DNA from: Magnolia sinica | Taxonomy: Eukaryota; Streptophyta; Magnoliopsida; Magnoliales; Magnoliaceae | Direction: 5' to 3' | DNA length: 64,000 bases | Assembly (NCBI RefSeq): GCF_029962835.1 | Contig: NC_080574.1 | Coordinates: forward strand, 20,682,001-20,746,000 | Part shown: positions 35,153 through 48,400 of the stretch, piece by piece | Numbering within the stretch: the first letter of the stretch is position 1 | Layout of the letters: each line of letters starts with the position of its first letter | The notes under the pieces: generated by a model | The model's database searches: none | What the model saw: only the letters and a program-made list of their open reading frames with translations | What the model was told of the DNA's origin: nothing | Translations under genes and position numbers: made by a program

Positions 35153-36180
35153 GGTACTTATCTGGTTCGTCTCTCTTCTCTTTCACTCCGCCTTCGCCCA
35201 AAATCCTCAAACCTAACCCTAAATTACTCAAATCTCTAATTTTATGCCATTTTCTTACCTTAGGGTTCCCCAAATTGGAATTTCTGAATTCCTTGGATTA
35301 AATACTGATTACTATGCATATGCGAATGATTATTTATTATCTTTGAGTATCGTTTGGTTCATAATTTTTATTGATCCAGCCCTATCATGTGTAGGCCTGG
35401 ACCCGCATAGATTCCCCTTAATTGAATGTTTGGACTTTTATGTGGGATATGAAATTTGTGTAATTGTTTCTGAACTAACGTGATCTTAAGCTTGAAATCT
35501 CGCATATCATATTTAATTTTCATGTCTGCATCATCAAGACATTGTACATGCCATTTATCCATCTAGTGAATCTTGACTATATAAATTAAAGTCAAATTAG
35601 CATATATGGCTGATAAAAGTGAGACACATCCTAGCCTAAGTAAGAAAGATGATGCGAGATGTGCATAAGGAATAATAAAAAGTTCCTCCCAAATTAAAGT
35701 TTTAGAAGTCTTGTGATTTAATAAGAGTCATGTGGTTCATTTGGCAAAGTGGATTTTAAATTTTGTGGAATCCAAAAAATTTTGAAACACGTAGAATTGA
35801 GTAGAGTTTACAAATTAACTTTAAAGTAGGAATGTAAAAAATGACTATTTAAAGATATATTGATTTTCTCTAAAATTCAAATCCTTCATATTCTTTAATA
35901 TCAAATATCTATAAAAAAAAATCCTCACAATTCCTTATAAATTCAAGTTACTAAATGAGCTCTTAATGCTAAGGGCTGATATATATATATATATATATAA
36001 ATTTATGCAGATGTTTAATGGGTTGAAGATTTGGAAGTTTCACATATGTCCAAATGTACCACATATCAAAAGTCAGGGTAATATACTCGTTAAGTGAGCT
36101 ACATATGTAGGTTGAATTTGGACCATTATATATTTTTTTAATCACTCATTTTTATTATACAAGTTTGACCTACCCATATC
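35153..36180. other. Region after the G-box cluster, no supported gene
   Basis: Short ORFs only. AT-rich, with a (TA)n tract at 35979-35999. Confidence 0.5.
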
Positions 36181-36184
36181 ACAC

Positions 36185-38445
36185 ATCGAAAATTGGCACT
36201 CGATTACAGAAACCTTAGTCCCGAGTTTAAGTGTGTGAATCAAATGAAATGCACATGTGACCTTGTTTAGATTTATAGTCATTCCACTCGTAAATAAATT
36301 GAGTAGTGCAATTCAACTCAGTGAATTCAAAGCGTGGTAAAGATAACGAAATCTATAAATATATGGTTAACAGTCAAAATATCATACCAATAGCAGTGTT
36401 TGCCCAAATGGGGATTATACAAGCCACGATATACATACCCAAAAAAATTAAAGTATAAAGTTTTCATTTTTGGCCTAATCCTCCAAAATATAACGATAGT
36501 GGTACAAAACTATATAAGTATACCTGTATGAAATCTCAATAATACCTGCATCGATAATATTGTATGATTTGTGTTTTAAAACATCGTCCCATGTGGGAGT
36601 GAGTAGCTAATTTAGTAATTCCATTTTATAGATTACACATGTTATTAACTCAATCAAGCATAGGCACTAATAGCATTACAAAACAAATAACATTTAAGTT
36701 AATTATTTAAATGCATGTGTAATATGATGATATGCGCAATAGTTAGCCTATAACATAATCTAACAATGTTTAATATGATGAATGTCCGGGATCAACGATA
36801 CTAATATAAAACTACATCAGTGTTATTGTTAATAACGACGTCAACATATGCGTAATGGTTGGCCCACAGCACAACCCAACAATGTAATGATACGCATGAT
36901 TAACCAGGTAGTTATTATTATTTATTCAAACAACAGGTTAGCAAAGCTATGATACCTCTATTGTATCAATTGTTGCTAAACAAATTTACGTAGCTTGTGG
37001 CAGCACGTAGCGGCCCCTCACAAGTGTCCATTGATTTAAATTTGGATTCATCACCCAAATGTCCATACAACTCAATCAGGTTAATATTAGGGCTCGTCGC
37101 CAAATGACAATCATGACTAGGACAAATGTTGTCACTCAAGCCCCAAATGTGGAGAAGGCACACCACCCAAACCATTAATAACATAGTGGAATCGCAACAT
37201 TCATCCGTGCTCGGTTGTCACTACGGGGTGGCTCATCACCAAATATTTTGCCTATGTAGGAGGCATGTCACCCTAGCGCAAGTCGACGGCTCTGACTTGG
37301 CATCTCATACCATCATTCCCAGCTCATGAGTCTTACGGGATTGTAACGCACTAACGGTCATTCTCATAATTCAATGTATACTAATACTTGGGGTCAACTA
37401 TGGGGTGAACTATTCAATGTGTAAACGACCTTAAGGCCTAGGTTTTCATTATACTAGCCTTGTGAGAGGGTGCTTCTAATATTTGGGGTCAACTATGAGG
37501 TGTGGGGGTTGATATACACCATAGGATAATTGACTTTAGTGATTACATACGTATCAATATGATCGATCCGCTATTTGAATGCGCTGATCGATGGGTATGA
37601 TTAGAAGTCAGTTCGACGGTTATCAACCACTGATCGTGCCCGCAACTATATGAATTTATGTAGGAATTATTATAGGTTATTGTCCTAAATTTAGCAGCAA
37701 TCTAACAGCCCAAAAGACACAACTTGAGCAAAGATTAGACGCGAACAATTAACTTAAGTTCTTGATTAATTTTATGAATATTTACACATTGCATGCATTG
37801 ACCTTGCGAGTCCAAACTCAACGATTTGAAGTGCAATCTTGACTCGATGTCTTACAATGGACGTTGAACCCGCTAAGATGAACGTTCTTCTATAGTTTCG
37901 GATTTAGTGGCCCACTATCGAACGGTCTAGAGGTTATTTTAGAAAATTAAGGCATTTCTATAATGAGATGGATAGTGAGATTTTTTGTGCGCAATGATTA
38001 TGGTTTAGATTAGCTAAGTTAATAGCACGACCTACTCACAACTAGTAAAACTGATGATTCGATCTTAATCAACCTAAACCGTTGGTTCTCAAGCTAAAGG
38101 AGTAACTTGGTTAATTTAGTTTTTAATTAAGATATGACCCTTGATTGTCTCAGCTTTTGGTAGGTTTCTATTTAGTTGCGGTTGTTTTGATTAGTTAGTG
38201 TTAAGTCAGTTAGATTTTGGCCTTATATGAATAAATCACAAGGCTAAACTCGATGTTTACGTGATCAGGTGAATTTGTTGGCTTCCTACCACTAATTGAT
38301 TCAATTTGTATGGTTATTTACGACACCACCCGCGTATAGGCTCAGCTAGAGCATTAAGGGTCAATAAGTAACAACGTAAGATAATTCCAGTAAAAAATTT
38401 CAATAATTTTTTAAAAATCAAAATGGTAAAAAACTAGACATTACA
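36185..38445 (-). mobile_element. 3-kb LTR family, copy 3 (inverted, shortened)
   Basis: The reverse complement starts TGTAATGTCTAG at 38445. It contains the counterpart of the GGGACGATGTTTTAAAAC segment (36575-36600), GAATTGCACTACT-like sequence (complement at 36305) and a tail resembling copy 1's end. The TATA/leader portion seems deleted. Confidence 0.55.
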
Positions 38446-40830
38446 ACCTACTTAAAAAACTAAATTGTTTTTGGTCCGTGATATCATGCACCATACCTAA
38501 TGAATGGTTTGGATCTTTGACACGTATGCCATGCGCCTGGTATTTGACGCATGCTCCTCCCCTTCATATTAGGTGCTCCTAATTCCATTAGAACTTATCA
38601 ACGTAAATCAGTTAACAAGAAGTTTGTATTTAACAATAATTACTAATATATATTTGGGTCATGTTTAGTTGTCACTTAAAAAATGATATCATTTGATCTA
38701 AGTTAACAATAATTATATATCAGATATCTTAAGGAGTTTTTTTTTTAAATTTTTTAAAATTTTAAAATTTTATATTTATACATAAACACACACATACCCC
38801 CCACACATTCGCGTTGTAGTGGGATTTCACCACCTATGGATACTTGAACCCTTGATCGGGTGTTGAAACTCCTGAGAGTCTACCACTGGAGCAAGAGTAA
38901 GGATCCTCTCAACGCGTGTTTGGTTACACAAAATATCATAATGTTTCATGATTAATAAAATAAAATTTGATGACAATCATTGCAACCAAATGCACCCCTA
39001 TATAGATTGAGAAGTTTTACTATAAAACCCTTAAGGAATCTATATTTTACCTAGCAATGCTTCACATTATAAAATTACATGGAGGTCATTTTAAAGGGGT
39101 GGAATTATAAAATTACACTGTTCAATTTTCTTTAAAAAGTAGTCAAACTCAAGAGTTATAAGGCCCACGTGCTATGTGTAAACATCGAACCAAGTTAAAT
39201 GCATGCACTACACCATAGTAATAACACGAACAAAATATTAGGTGAATCAAATTATTAATTTTAGCTACACTTGAATTGAGATGTTTTGAATGGTGTACAT
39301 TGGTTTTTTTTTTTTTTTCATTGTTTTATTTTGAATATGCATTTTTTTAGTTTGTTGTTCTGAATGGTGTATATTGTTTTTTGGTTTTTAATTTTTAATT
39401 TTTTATAGATTAGCTCAACTTATGATTGGATTTGTATTTTTTTAATTTATCTAATAATAATATTGGTGTGCATCTATTGAATAAGTAGGATGTGAGACAT
39501 ATACCACGTTGCATAACTTTTGGTTTTCCACTCTATTATAAGTAAAAAAGCAGAGGAAGACATAAGGGCATGTTTGGTTTACAATTTCCCACAGTATCAT
39601 AAAGTAAATTTCAGTTGACGAAATGAACGTAATTTCACTCCAACTTTCACTTGTTTGTTTAATTATGTTTACACAGTAGAAATCTTTGATATGACACTAT
39701 TCATGATTTGTTATATCTATAATCATGATTGGTTATATCTATAAAATGAAAATGTACTATGAGAAGAGCATGCCTTCAAAGGTGGATGCAAATTGTGTGC
39801 TGGGCCACCACCATCCTCAATCGTGTATTGGGAACATTGGTGAAGAATTTTGAAATTCCCATAAATTATAGGTTATTAGGATTAATTTTAAGCCTATAAA
39901 AATCTACAATACATAATTATCATTAACTAGAATGAGATAAAAACATATCTAAGTGGCAACCAACATGAATCTTTGGCAAATTCCAGGAGGTTTGATAAAT
40001 CAGCTAGAGCCATGTCCATCCGTACACAGCGCACATGCCTACGTTGAACAAGTTTGTGAGATCAGATCTTCCATCAAGCGGGATGCATTGTGTTTAGACC
40101 TTCCAGCCATGTTGCACCTTAGATGGACCATGAAGAGATGCACGGATAGAGAATGCTCACACTCTCTTTTACCAAGAACCACAATTTTATTTTATTTTAT
40201 TTTTCTACCGCGTGCGAATGTGTGGGGCAGGGTCCAATCTAGGAGAATATTATACCTGACCCTTTTAATATTAGACTTCCCAGCCCTAAGACTCGATCTA
40301 TTAGTGCATAGGACGGGCCTGATCAGGTTGAACTTGGATTAAGTCCTGGTTCAAATAAAACTGGGTCCACACAAAGTGGTCAGGTCTAAATCGACCCATT
40401 TGTATATGGTCAGATCTGTGATGGTTTTAACAAGAGGCAGTACAATATCTAAGACCCTATTTAGGGTAGGGCTGCCAATGCGCTGGGGCTGGGGTTGGCT
40501 TTGGCCCGGATTTTGAACTTTTGGGCGGACTGGCCTATTCAAAAGTTTTGACTTTGCCTTCCACGCGCCCTTTCCATGGATCTTGAGTACATGTACTTTG
40601 TGGCGGTATTGGGCTTCTTGGGGCTCACATCAACTATGCATCAGATCCACTCGTTAGATGCGCTGTTGGATGTCAGGTTATGGAGCCAAAACTCAGTCCC
40701 AAGGGAAACACAGGTGGGCCACATGACGAGGAGTAAGTGGGAGGGGACGTCCAACCAGTAAAAGCTCTGCCATTGTTGGTGCGGCCAATTGATGGTATGC
40801 ACATGCCATGTAATCCAACAATCCACCTGA
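38446..40830. other. Intergenic, no gene
   Basis: AT-rich with long T and A runs. A 129-codon ORF at 39953-40342 has no recognisable similarity and looks fortuitous. Confidence 0.5.
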
Positions 40831-41345
40831 CTTTCTTTTTTTCTTTTTATCTTTTTAAGCAACAGGAATATATTAAAACAGAGAAAGAATACAAGGGGCT
40901 GCTGGGATAGCAAAAGCCAAAACCACATAAAAAGAAAACATTACAAACCTAAAAAGAAAAAACTAAAATCTCTAAAAAGAGGAACATTAAAAGCCCATTC
41001 TATCAGAAGTTATTTTGCTCTCAATCGCACTGTTTGAGCCAAAGCTTGCACGTTGTTGAAACACCTATCATTTCCCTCCTTTCAGACCGCCCACTAGATA
41101 GCCATAATAGCCATTTTTCAAACTTCGAATCTGATTTTACCCAACCTGAAATCATGCCAGTAGGCAAGAAAAGAGGATGCAGAAGCTGGTATGCAACCGT
41201 AAACACTGAAGCTAGAAAGAAAATCTTGCCGGATCTAAGAGATGAACGGGCAATGCACGAGAAGATGATCGACAAATTCATTACAGCCCATGCAACAAAG
41301 ATAGATGTCGGTGAGCTGCATACCTTTCTTCATGAGATTGTCTAC
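40831..41345 (-). mobile_element. 3' end of an L1-type LINE
   Basis: Minus strand: CCMGCNEFVDHLLVHCPFIS (zf-RVT), further ORF2 C-terminal sequence with stops, then an A-rich 3' end (poly-T at 40831-40857). The trailer resembles the LINE at 26870. Confidence 0.75.
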
Positions 41346-42215
41346 AGTGACAATAAGGAGGAGAACATGATGGATGGGTGGATCATATTTATAATTGACT
41401 TGACCCCACAGCATCCCGGTCCCACTACGAGCAGTTTGTCAACTTGTTTGTATGATCCCACTTCCTTAGGGCACATATGGGTTGGTTTGGGTCAGGTCAA
41501 GGGGTAGCCTCAACCTGACCCATTTAAAAATTTGGTCTGAATTTTAGACCCAAATCCAACCCATTAATTTTTGGGCTAACTTTGAGTCATATCAACGTTT
41601 ATTTAAAAAATAAAAAAACAAAAAAACTACAAAGCTGACTCATTAATTAATTAATGAGCTGGTTTATGGGTCTTCTTGGACCCAAACTAGCTTTATCACA
41701 TGGGTTGGATTCTGATAAGGTGTAAAAATTACAATTGAGTTTTAACAAAATTAATATTTCATTGCCATACAATTAATGGTCGCTGTCAAATTTGGATGGT
41801 GAAAAATAGAATAGCCTAAGGTCCAAATTCAAGTGGTTAGGATAGTTCCAGTAGTAGTAGCAGTGTGTGTATATATATCTTGCATAGTCTAAATTGTCAC
41901 CGGTGAAATGGGTAACCACATTTTTAAAAAAATAGTGAACTATTGCGATAATATGGTCCAAGAAAAGTGAAAAATGGACATTCTCAATTAATTACTTTTT
42001 TTTGGAGGTGTGGTCTCAGTCTGGTTTGGGTCTAAGTCCATTTTAGTATGACCTAAAGCATACCTATTTAAAAACCGGGTCCCTGACAGATCTAATTGGG
42101 TTGATTTTGAGAGGACCCAGACTCGCCATGGGTCAAAATTTTGTACGCAGAGCCGCTAGTTTTTGGGTCGGGTCCGAACCATTTGCACCCCGGAGCTCCA
42201 TGACAACACGACAGA
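41346..42215. other. Upstream of ARC5, no gene
   Basis: Contains repeated GGGT(T/C)GGGTC-like low-complexity words and an (TA)n run at about 41870. No ORF of interest. Confidence 0.5.
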
Positions 42216-42763
42216 GGACGCGAGTTGAACTCGACAGTAGCAGTCTCGCTGATGAAGTGACGTCACTACATCCTGTGGGCTCCGCTATGATGTATGTGTT
42301 GTATCTATACCGTCCATCTATTTGGAGAGATCATTTTAAGATAGGAGCAAAAGAATGAGGAAGATCCAAAGCTAAAGTAGACCCCACCACAGAAAACAGT
42401 GGGGATTGAACACTTACCCTTAAAAACTTTTTTGGACCACAAAGGTTTACGTTCAAGCTAATATTTATTTTTTACCTCATTCCATGTCCGTATTAACTTA
42501 TAAACAGGTTGGATCTCAAATAAACATCATAGTGGGCCTAGTAAGGTTTCAACGGTGAGCGTCACTGTCCCACTGTTTTATGTGGTGGGTCCACTTGAAA
42601 TTTGGATCTCCCTCACTCTTTGGTTCATGGCCTAAAATGATCTCTCCAAATGGATGGATTGTGTGGATACAACACATCCATCATGGTGGTGCCCAAATAA
42701 CGTGGTGACGTCACTTCGGCAGCGAGACTCGCTACCGTCGGGTTCAGTAGCAAATCCGCGTCC
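42216..42763. mobile_element. Foldback MITE in the ARC5 proximal upstream region
   Basis: The terminal inverted repeats run from GGACGCGAGTTG at 42216 inward through GAAGTGACGTCAC. They match the complement of GTGACGTCACTTC onward to CCGCGTCC, ending at 42763. The interior is the common foldback family: ACCGTCCATCTATTTGG in the left arm and CCAAATGGATGGATTGTG in the right. It ends 201 bp before the ARC5 start codon, so it overlaps the probable promoter. Small internal arm mismatches suggest it is old. Confidence 0.7.
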
Positions 42764-42929
42764 CCGGGGATATCTTTATTCGCGCAAATCGCGCAGCATT
42801 TCTCTGTTTCCCGTGTTGCTGCTACGGTGGTGGAGCCATGCATCTGAGTACCATTCGCTCGCCATCCCAAAAGCACGAGTGAAGGGCAAGGGTCCCGTGT
42901 TCTGCAGACTCTTGCGACAAAAACAGGCT

Positions 42930-42964
42930 CATTTGGCGAGAGAGAGAGAGAGAGAGAGAGAGAA
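42930..42964 (+). repeat. (GA)n microsatellite in the ARC5 leader
   Basis: A GA run ends two bases before the ARC5 ATG. It probably lies in the 5' leader. Confidence 0.8.
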
Positions 42965-43297
42965 ATGCAGGGCGACGAAGAGAGAAATTGCCGGGTTTCG
43001 GCTTCGCAGGAGAAAGTATACGAAGCGTACAACGAGCTCCATGCTCTGGCCCAGGAATTCGATACCCCCTTCGACGCCCCAGCTGTTCTTGTGGTGGGTC
43101 ACCAAACCGACGGCAAGAGCGCCCTGGTGGAGGCACTCATGGGATTCCAGTTCAACCACGTCGGAGGCGGCACCAAGACTCGTCGCCCTATCACCCTCCA
43201 CATGAAGTATGATCCGGACTGCGAGCTCCCGCTCTGCCGCCTTGTCTCTGACGACGACCCCACCCAAGCCAATGAGAAAACTCTCCAAGAAATCCAA
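42965..43297 (+). CDS. ARC5: ARC5 exon 1 (start codon, P-loop)
   Basis: Codes residues 1-111. The start ATG directly follows a GA microsatellite. YEAYNELHALAQEFDTPFDA is followed by the G1 P-loop GHQTDGKS and GGGTKTRRP. The donor is ATCCAA|GTAATG, phase 0. The first 16 residues are not conserved with what I recall of the family, so the exact start is slightly less certain than the rest. Confidence 0.92.
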
Positions 43298-45350
43298 GTA
43301 ATGAAAACCCTCATTTCCCGTCTTCCGTTTTGATTCTTCTTCCACGACGCATAGGACTCACCGAGAATAGTGCGCCCATACCTATGGTTGGCGCCAATGT
43401 AATGACATTTCAAAAATCGATTTTTCAGTTCATTTTGAAATGCGAAATGTGTATTAATTAGTTTGCATTAGTGTGGATTGCTGTGCGTTGGAAAAAAAAA
43501 GGTCGTTTGGTTGGTGTGAATTGGTATGAAATGGAATCGGTGGTAAATGGAAAGTTGCTTTTGGGTGTGTTTTGAAATCACTCTGTTTTGCTGTGAATTG
43601 GTGGTAAATGAAAAGAAGGCTTCGCTGTTAAAGGTAGGAGAGTCATGGGAGTAACAAAGGACTAATCGGTAGTATGCGTGGCATGCTAATGACACCCCTA
43701 AACAATCCAATTATCAGCCACATCACTAAAATCACACTAATAGAGTAATCCAAACTGCCTAACATTGGCCATGTAATGGACAGTTAAAAAACATTGGCGA
43801 GTAACATTGTCTGAGATCCTTATGTTTGTGGCCCACTTAAGGATTGGAATTTCCTGATTTCTAGCCAAAGTGTATATTACAATGGGCTTATTACAATCAT
43901 TCTGTCAAATGTCACATATGTATGCTAATTTGGGGCATTGAAGGTGGTTTACTTAATCAAATTAAGGTTCGTGTGAATATACTACCGAATCCCAATGCAG
44001 TCCAATCAGAGGCTGCCAAACACAATTTTTGGATTCCAGTGGATTCCAATTATGGGCTGCCAAACACAACTGAGGATTCCAATTCACATGGATTCCATGG
44101 TAATTGTGATTTGGATTCCAATTCACACCTAGTCACACTTGCCAAACGACCCCTTAAAATTCGTACCCGCCGTTTGTGGATGGTGGGAGATATGCACACA
44201 ATCTTTTCTTACTATGGTTAGTGTTATGAGAATGTCCCTCGGTTTTGGTGATTTGCTGAATGAGGTCCACATGTTGGGCGATTAGAACCATACATCAAGC
44301 TGGAAGTACTCTGGATCTACAAATCTGCTTCATGTGATTCATATATTATGCCGACTGGATGATACTGATTTATCATTGGTGGCATTCAAATGGGCGGTAG
44401 ACAACAAAAATAGTTGAGGGCCAACACTGAATCAGAGAAGTTTATTATTAAATGATCATGTGGTTTTTTTTTTTTACCATGGCCCATCCCTGGTAGTCGA
44501 TCGGGTGGCTACATGCGGGTCCCATCCCCGAACTAACGCAAGATGTTTACTATCTTATTTTCTTCTATTATTATGGAATGGATTATGATCAATGCTGTAA
44601 ACAGGAATACACTAGCTCCACTTTTGCCACAAATTGCCTAGCTATGCAGCTTTATCATTAAATATCATGATGTAGGACGGATGACCTAGCTTAGAATGAT
44701 GCAACGAGATCATCAACGAATTAATTAGAACAATTTAAAGCACACAACAATGATAATCAATCACAAGCGTAATAAATTCAAGTATTTAAGTTTGCTCAGA
44801 TTTAAGACTTAATCACAACCTGTCAATTAGATCTTTTAAAATACAATTAGATGGGACCTATGGAAGATAGGACTTCCATCAAGCATAGGAATTGATCTAA
44901 TTGTAGATGGAATCTCTTGGTTTGTTAAAGGGTTTAAGAACTAGGGTTTTGAGATTTGGGAATTTTGGATTTGGAAATTAGGGTTTGAGGTTTTAGGGAT
45001 TTAGGGTTAGGATTTTAGAAAACTAGGTTTGGGATTTCGGATGCTAGGGTTTTGAGATTTAGGACGATTTAGGGTTAGGGTTTAAGATTAAGGTACTGAG
45101 AATTCTAGGTTCTAGGATTGGACTTGAGGGTTTTAGGCTTAGGGTTATGGATTTTAGAGAGAAAGGAGCAGGGATCAAATAGGAAAATAGGGAGGAGATG
45201 GTTGGCCGTACGGTTATGTGCAGAGGTCCATACGGTGATACGGTGTAAGTAGGCCTAGGTTTAGATGGGTTTCGGAGGAGATTGGGGATGAGTTTTAGGG
45301 AAAATAAAAATAAAAATAAAGGAGAAGAGAAGGATTGAGAGAGATTGAGG

Positions 45351-45435
<85 letters not shown>

Positions 45436-48400
45436 AAAGAAAAGTGTAGATATTACTTTGAAAGAAGAAAATAAGAGAGATAAATAAGATGGAATCACTC
45501 CATGGGTTCACAACACTCACAAGAGATTTTGCTTGATCTCGAAGCAAAGATAAAGAAGAATTTTCATTTCATATGCTCAATAATGGCTACGGTGTGGACG
45601 TCCAAGCCTTATATAGTCTCAAGAAAGACTTTTTACAAACAGACGCTCTTAGATAAAAAGTTTCACATAAAGACTCAATAAAATAAAATTTGTTCATAAC
45701 TCCTTAAACTCAACAAAAATATAAACTAACCCTAAAAAATAACAAACATATAAACAACTAAATAAATTAAACTATTTCATAGCCCACGATCAAGATGTCC
45801 AATGGAAATAATCTAATGGTCAGAATGGTCCCACCAAGTAGCTCACATGCATCTTTCTAGTGTGGGGCCTTCAAAGATGCATAATCATGCATGTGGGGTG
45901 TTCAATGGGCTAGGCATTCGAATTGGGCTCACGGGGTCCCATGTATGCATCACCTAGTCATAAAGAAACATGAGCTCTCCTCCTCCTCTGGTATGCTCTG
46001 ACTGGTGCTCGGATGTCCTCATCATATCGCCAACATTAGTTCGTTTGGGTAGACTTGGTGTTTGGTTGGAGATGATTTTAACTGGACGCTTGCTAATTTA
46101 GGAATTGGGTGATTCTTAAATCATTCATTTGTGAGGTGGTTAGCATGTTTGTCCAACCGTGATAATATGAGCTGGATGGCCATTCCATTTGGATCTCCAT
46201 CCCAGTACGTTAGTGAGATGATTTTATAGTGGACACGTTTTCCATATGCTTGCAGACTGGGCAGCCATGTGTTGGGGCATTTGTATACTAGAGTCTACGA
46301 GTAGGAGCAAGGTTCAAAATTTGAATGTAGCATGTCACTGAAGAATGTATTTTGATGAATCCATCCTGTCTGTTGCAGTCTTCTGTTTAATATGGGAATG
46401 TACTGACAAGTATCATTTGAATTGGTTTCCATAGTTGTTAGATTCATAAAGTTGGATCCTTGTATGCCTGCACAGAAAAAGGACAAACGAGACCCGGGCT
46501 AGCGCAGGGGAACCTCCGATGCCAAAGTCAGGCCTGGACTCGGTGTATTAAAGTATTGAAAAGTCTTTTTGAGTAATTTGTTTTCGTACCTCTCAAGGTG
46601 AGGGCCCCCTGTTATAGATGCTGGGGCATTTAATCGTACGAGGATTCTCTTCCTGGTATTGTGCGCGAGATCTTCTCCTGGGATCACGGAATCTTCTCCT
46701 GGGATCACGGAAACAGGATCGTGCCCGTCTCATGCCTTCATCCGATCCCGTGAGCTTCGGGATCGGGAATCTTATCCCAAGACATCCGGAGTGCGGCTTC
46801 ATCTTGTGACGGTTCGATCAGATAAAGAGGTCCTCCCGAAGCATGCCCGATACACTAACCACCCAACAGACCCGTCGGGGCCTACACAACCTTTGACTCT
46901 GTCTAGCGAATAACTCCTCGGATTTGACACATCCTTTGGTGGCCCGAGTCATTTAGTCCGAGTCTGAGGACATGTATGTTTTGTCCCCAACAAGAGCCCC
47001 CTAAAATTTAAGTGAATTTTCCATATGACACTGAGGAGTAGCGAGTGCTGAGTCGGTTCATAACTTAGTCCGAGACGAGAAGTAGTCGTTAAGCGCATTC
47101 ATTGAGACCTTTGATGGGGACGGTTCAGCTTCTGACATCGTATGCGCCGTCAGCTATCAAATCGCAGGTCCCGCCAATGAGGATTGGACACGTAGTAAAG
47201 CTATTATTGTTGCTAGTCGGCGTGCTCCACGTGTCGAGTGGGGGAATCGATGCAGGCGTCGAATCATTTCCCCATTAATGTCTCCGCCGTAGGGCGACCT
47301 TATAAAACGTCAGGGGTCCCGCACTTCGAACTTTTACTGCTCTTGCCATTCTCGCTCTGCGTTTTCTCTGGGATTTGCGTAGCCTTTCATCTCCTTCCTT
47401 TCTTCTCTCTTTATCGTCGGCACTTCTTTCCGCCACTGTTCCTTTCTCTCCGGTGAGTTTCTCCTTCCTCTTTATTACATAATAATAATGGCGGATAGGA
47501 GTTCTCAAAGCCCCAAGGGGGAGCTTCCCGAGACGAAGGCGAAGCGCAACGTTTTGGGAACGTTGCGGAATCGCCTTCTCTTACTGACGGAGATAGCAGT
47601 GGATGCCAACGCCGCTTGTATGCCTGAGAGAGTCACCGACGATCAAGCGGAGCCCTGCTTCCGTCGTTCCTTCCCGTGGCGGGTCATCCTTATTAACCCG
47701 CCGGGAGGCCCAACTTACCAAGGGACATGGAGGAAGATGAAGAGGAAGAAGATGAAATTTTAATCGCCGAAGGAACCCCTGACCCAGTTCCTGCTGATGA
47801 ATCGGCGCAGGCCGAGTCTGAAGGGGAAGAATCGGGGGAAGATTTAAGCGGTCCGGTTCCTTCAGTCTTGACTGAGGCGGACTTGGACAGAAGTCGAGTC
47901 GGGTATCATATCCCCGAGTCGGTCATCACGTATCTTCCTCGCCCGAATGACCTGCCAGATCACCCTCCTGCTGGGGCAGTCGCAATTTACCAAGTATCGA
48001 TGCAGTGCGGCTTGCGTCTGCCCCTTCAGACCATCGTCCGGGGAGTTTTATCTCGCATACAGATTGCCCCGGCAGATAGTCCCGAATGGGTGGAGGAACT
48101 TACTCGGATGTGCGGTGTTGTGGGCTGAGATGGAACAACCACCACTTACAGTCGACGAATTTCTCCACCTGTATCAAGTGCGGGTAAATCCGAACTACCC
48201 CGGCTTCTACGTCTTCTCTGCGCGGCGAGGCGGAGGCGGTTCCCTGATAACCGACCCTCCCACTTCCAACAACCATGGGAAAGCGCGTTGGTTCTGGGCA
48301 TGTTGTCGATGGGAGACGGTCGAGTACTGGTCTTGCGAGGATCGTTTCCCTCGGACATTTCAGAGAGCAAGTGACTTGGGTCTTCTCTCCCTCGCCCTTT

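Larger units (their letters stand above)
44668..46035 (-). mobile_element. Possible solo LTR (minus) with long GA tract
   Basis: Begins TGATGTAGGACGG and ends ATATCGCCAACA, giving TG...CA. On the minus strand there is GACTATATAAGGC near 45612-45624, a TATA-like box followed by a leader-like stretch. Flanking five bases do not match, so the boundaries are a guess. It holds the (GA)n tract and telomere-like motifs listed separately. Confidence 0.35.

Noticed and set aside
39953-40342. 129-codon plus-strand ORF
   Set aside because: No recognisable domain, no splice or promoter context, and repeat-rich surroundings.
41034-41507. 157-codon plus-strand ORF
   Set aside because: It is antisense to a recognisable LINE zf-RVT region on the minus strand and has no similarity of its own.
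42654-43205. 183-codon plus-strand ORF overlapping ARC5 exon 1
   Set aside because: Different frame from the conserved GTPase exon; runs through the MITE and GA repeat.
45059-45547. 162-codon minus-strand ORF rich in Leu/Ser
   Set aside because: Generated by the (GA)n tract; low complexity.
46659-46913. Matching ORF pairs in the two LTRs
   Set aside because: They recur only because the LTRs are duplicated; no coding function is supported.
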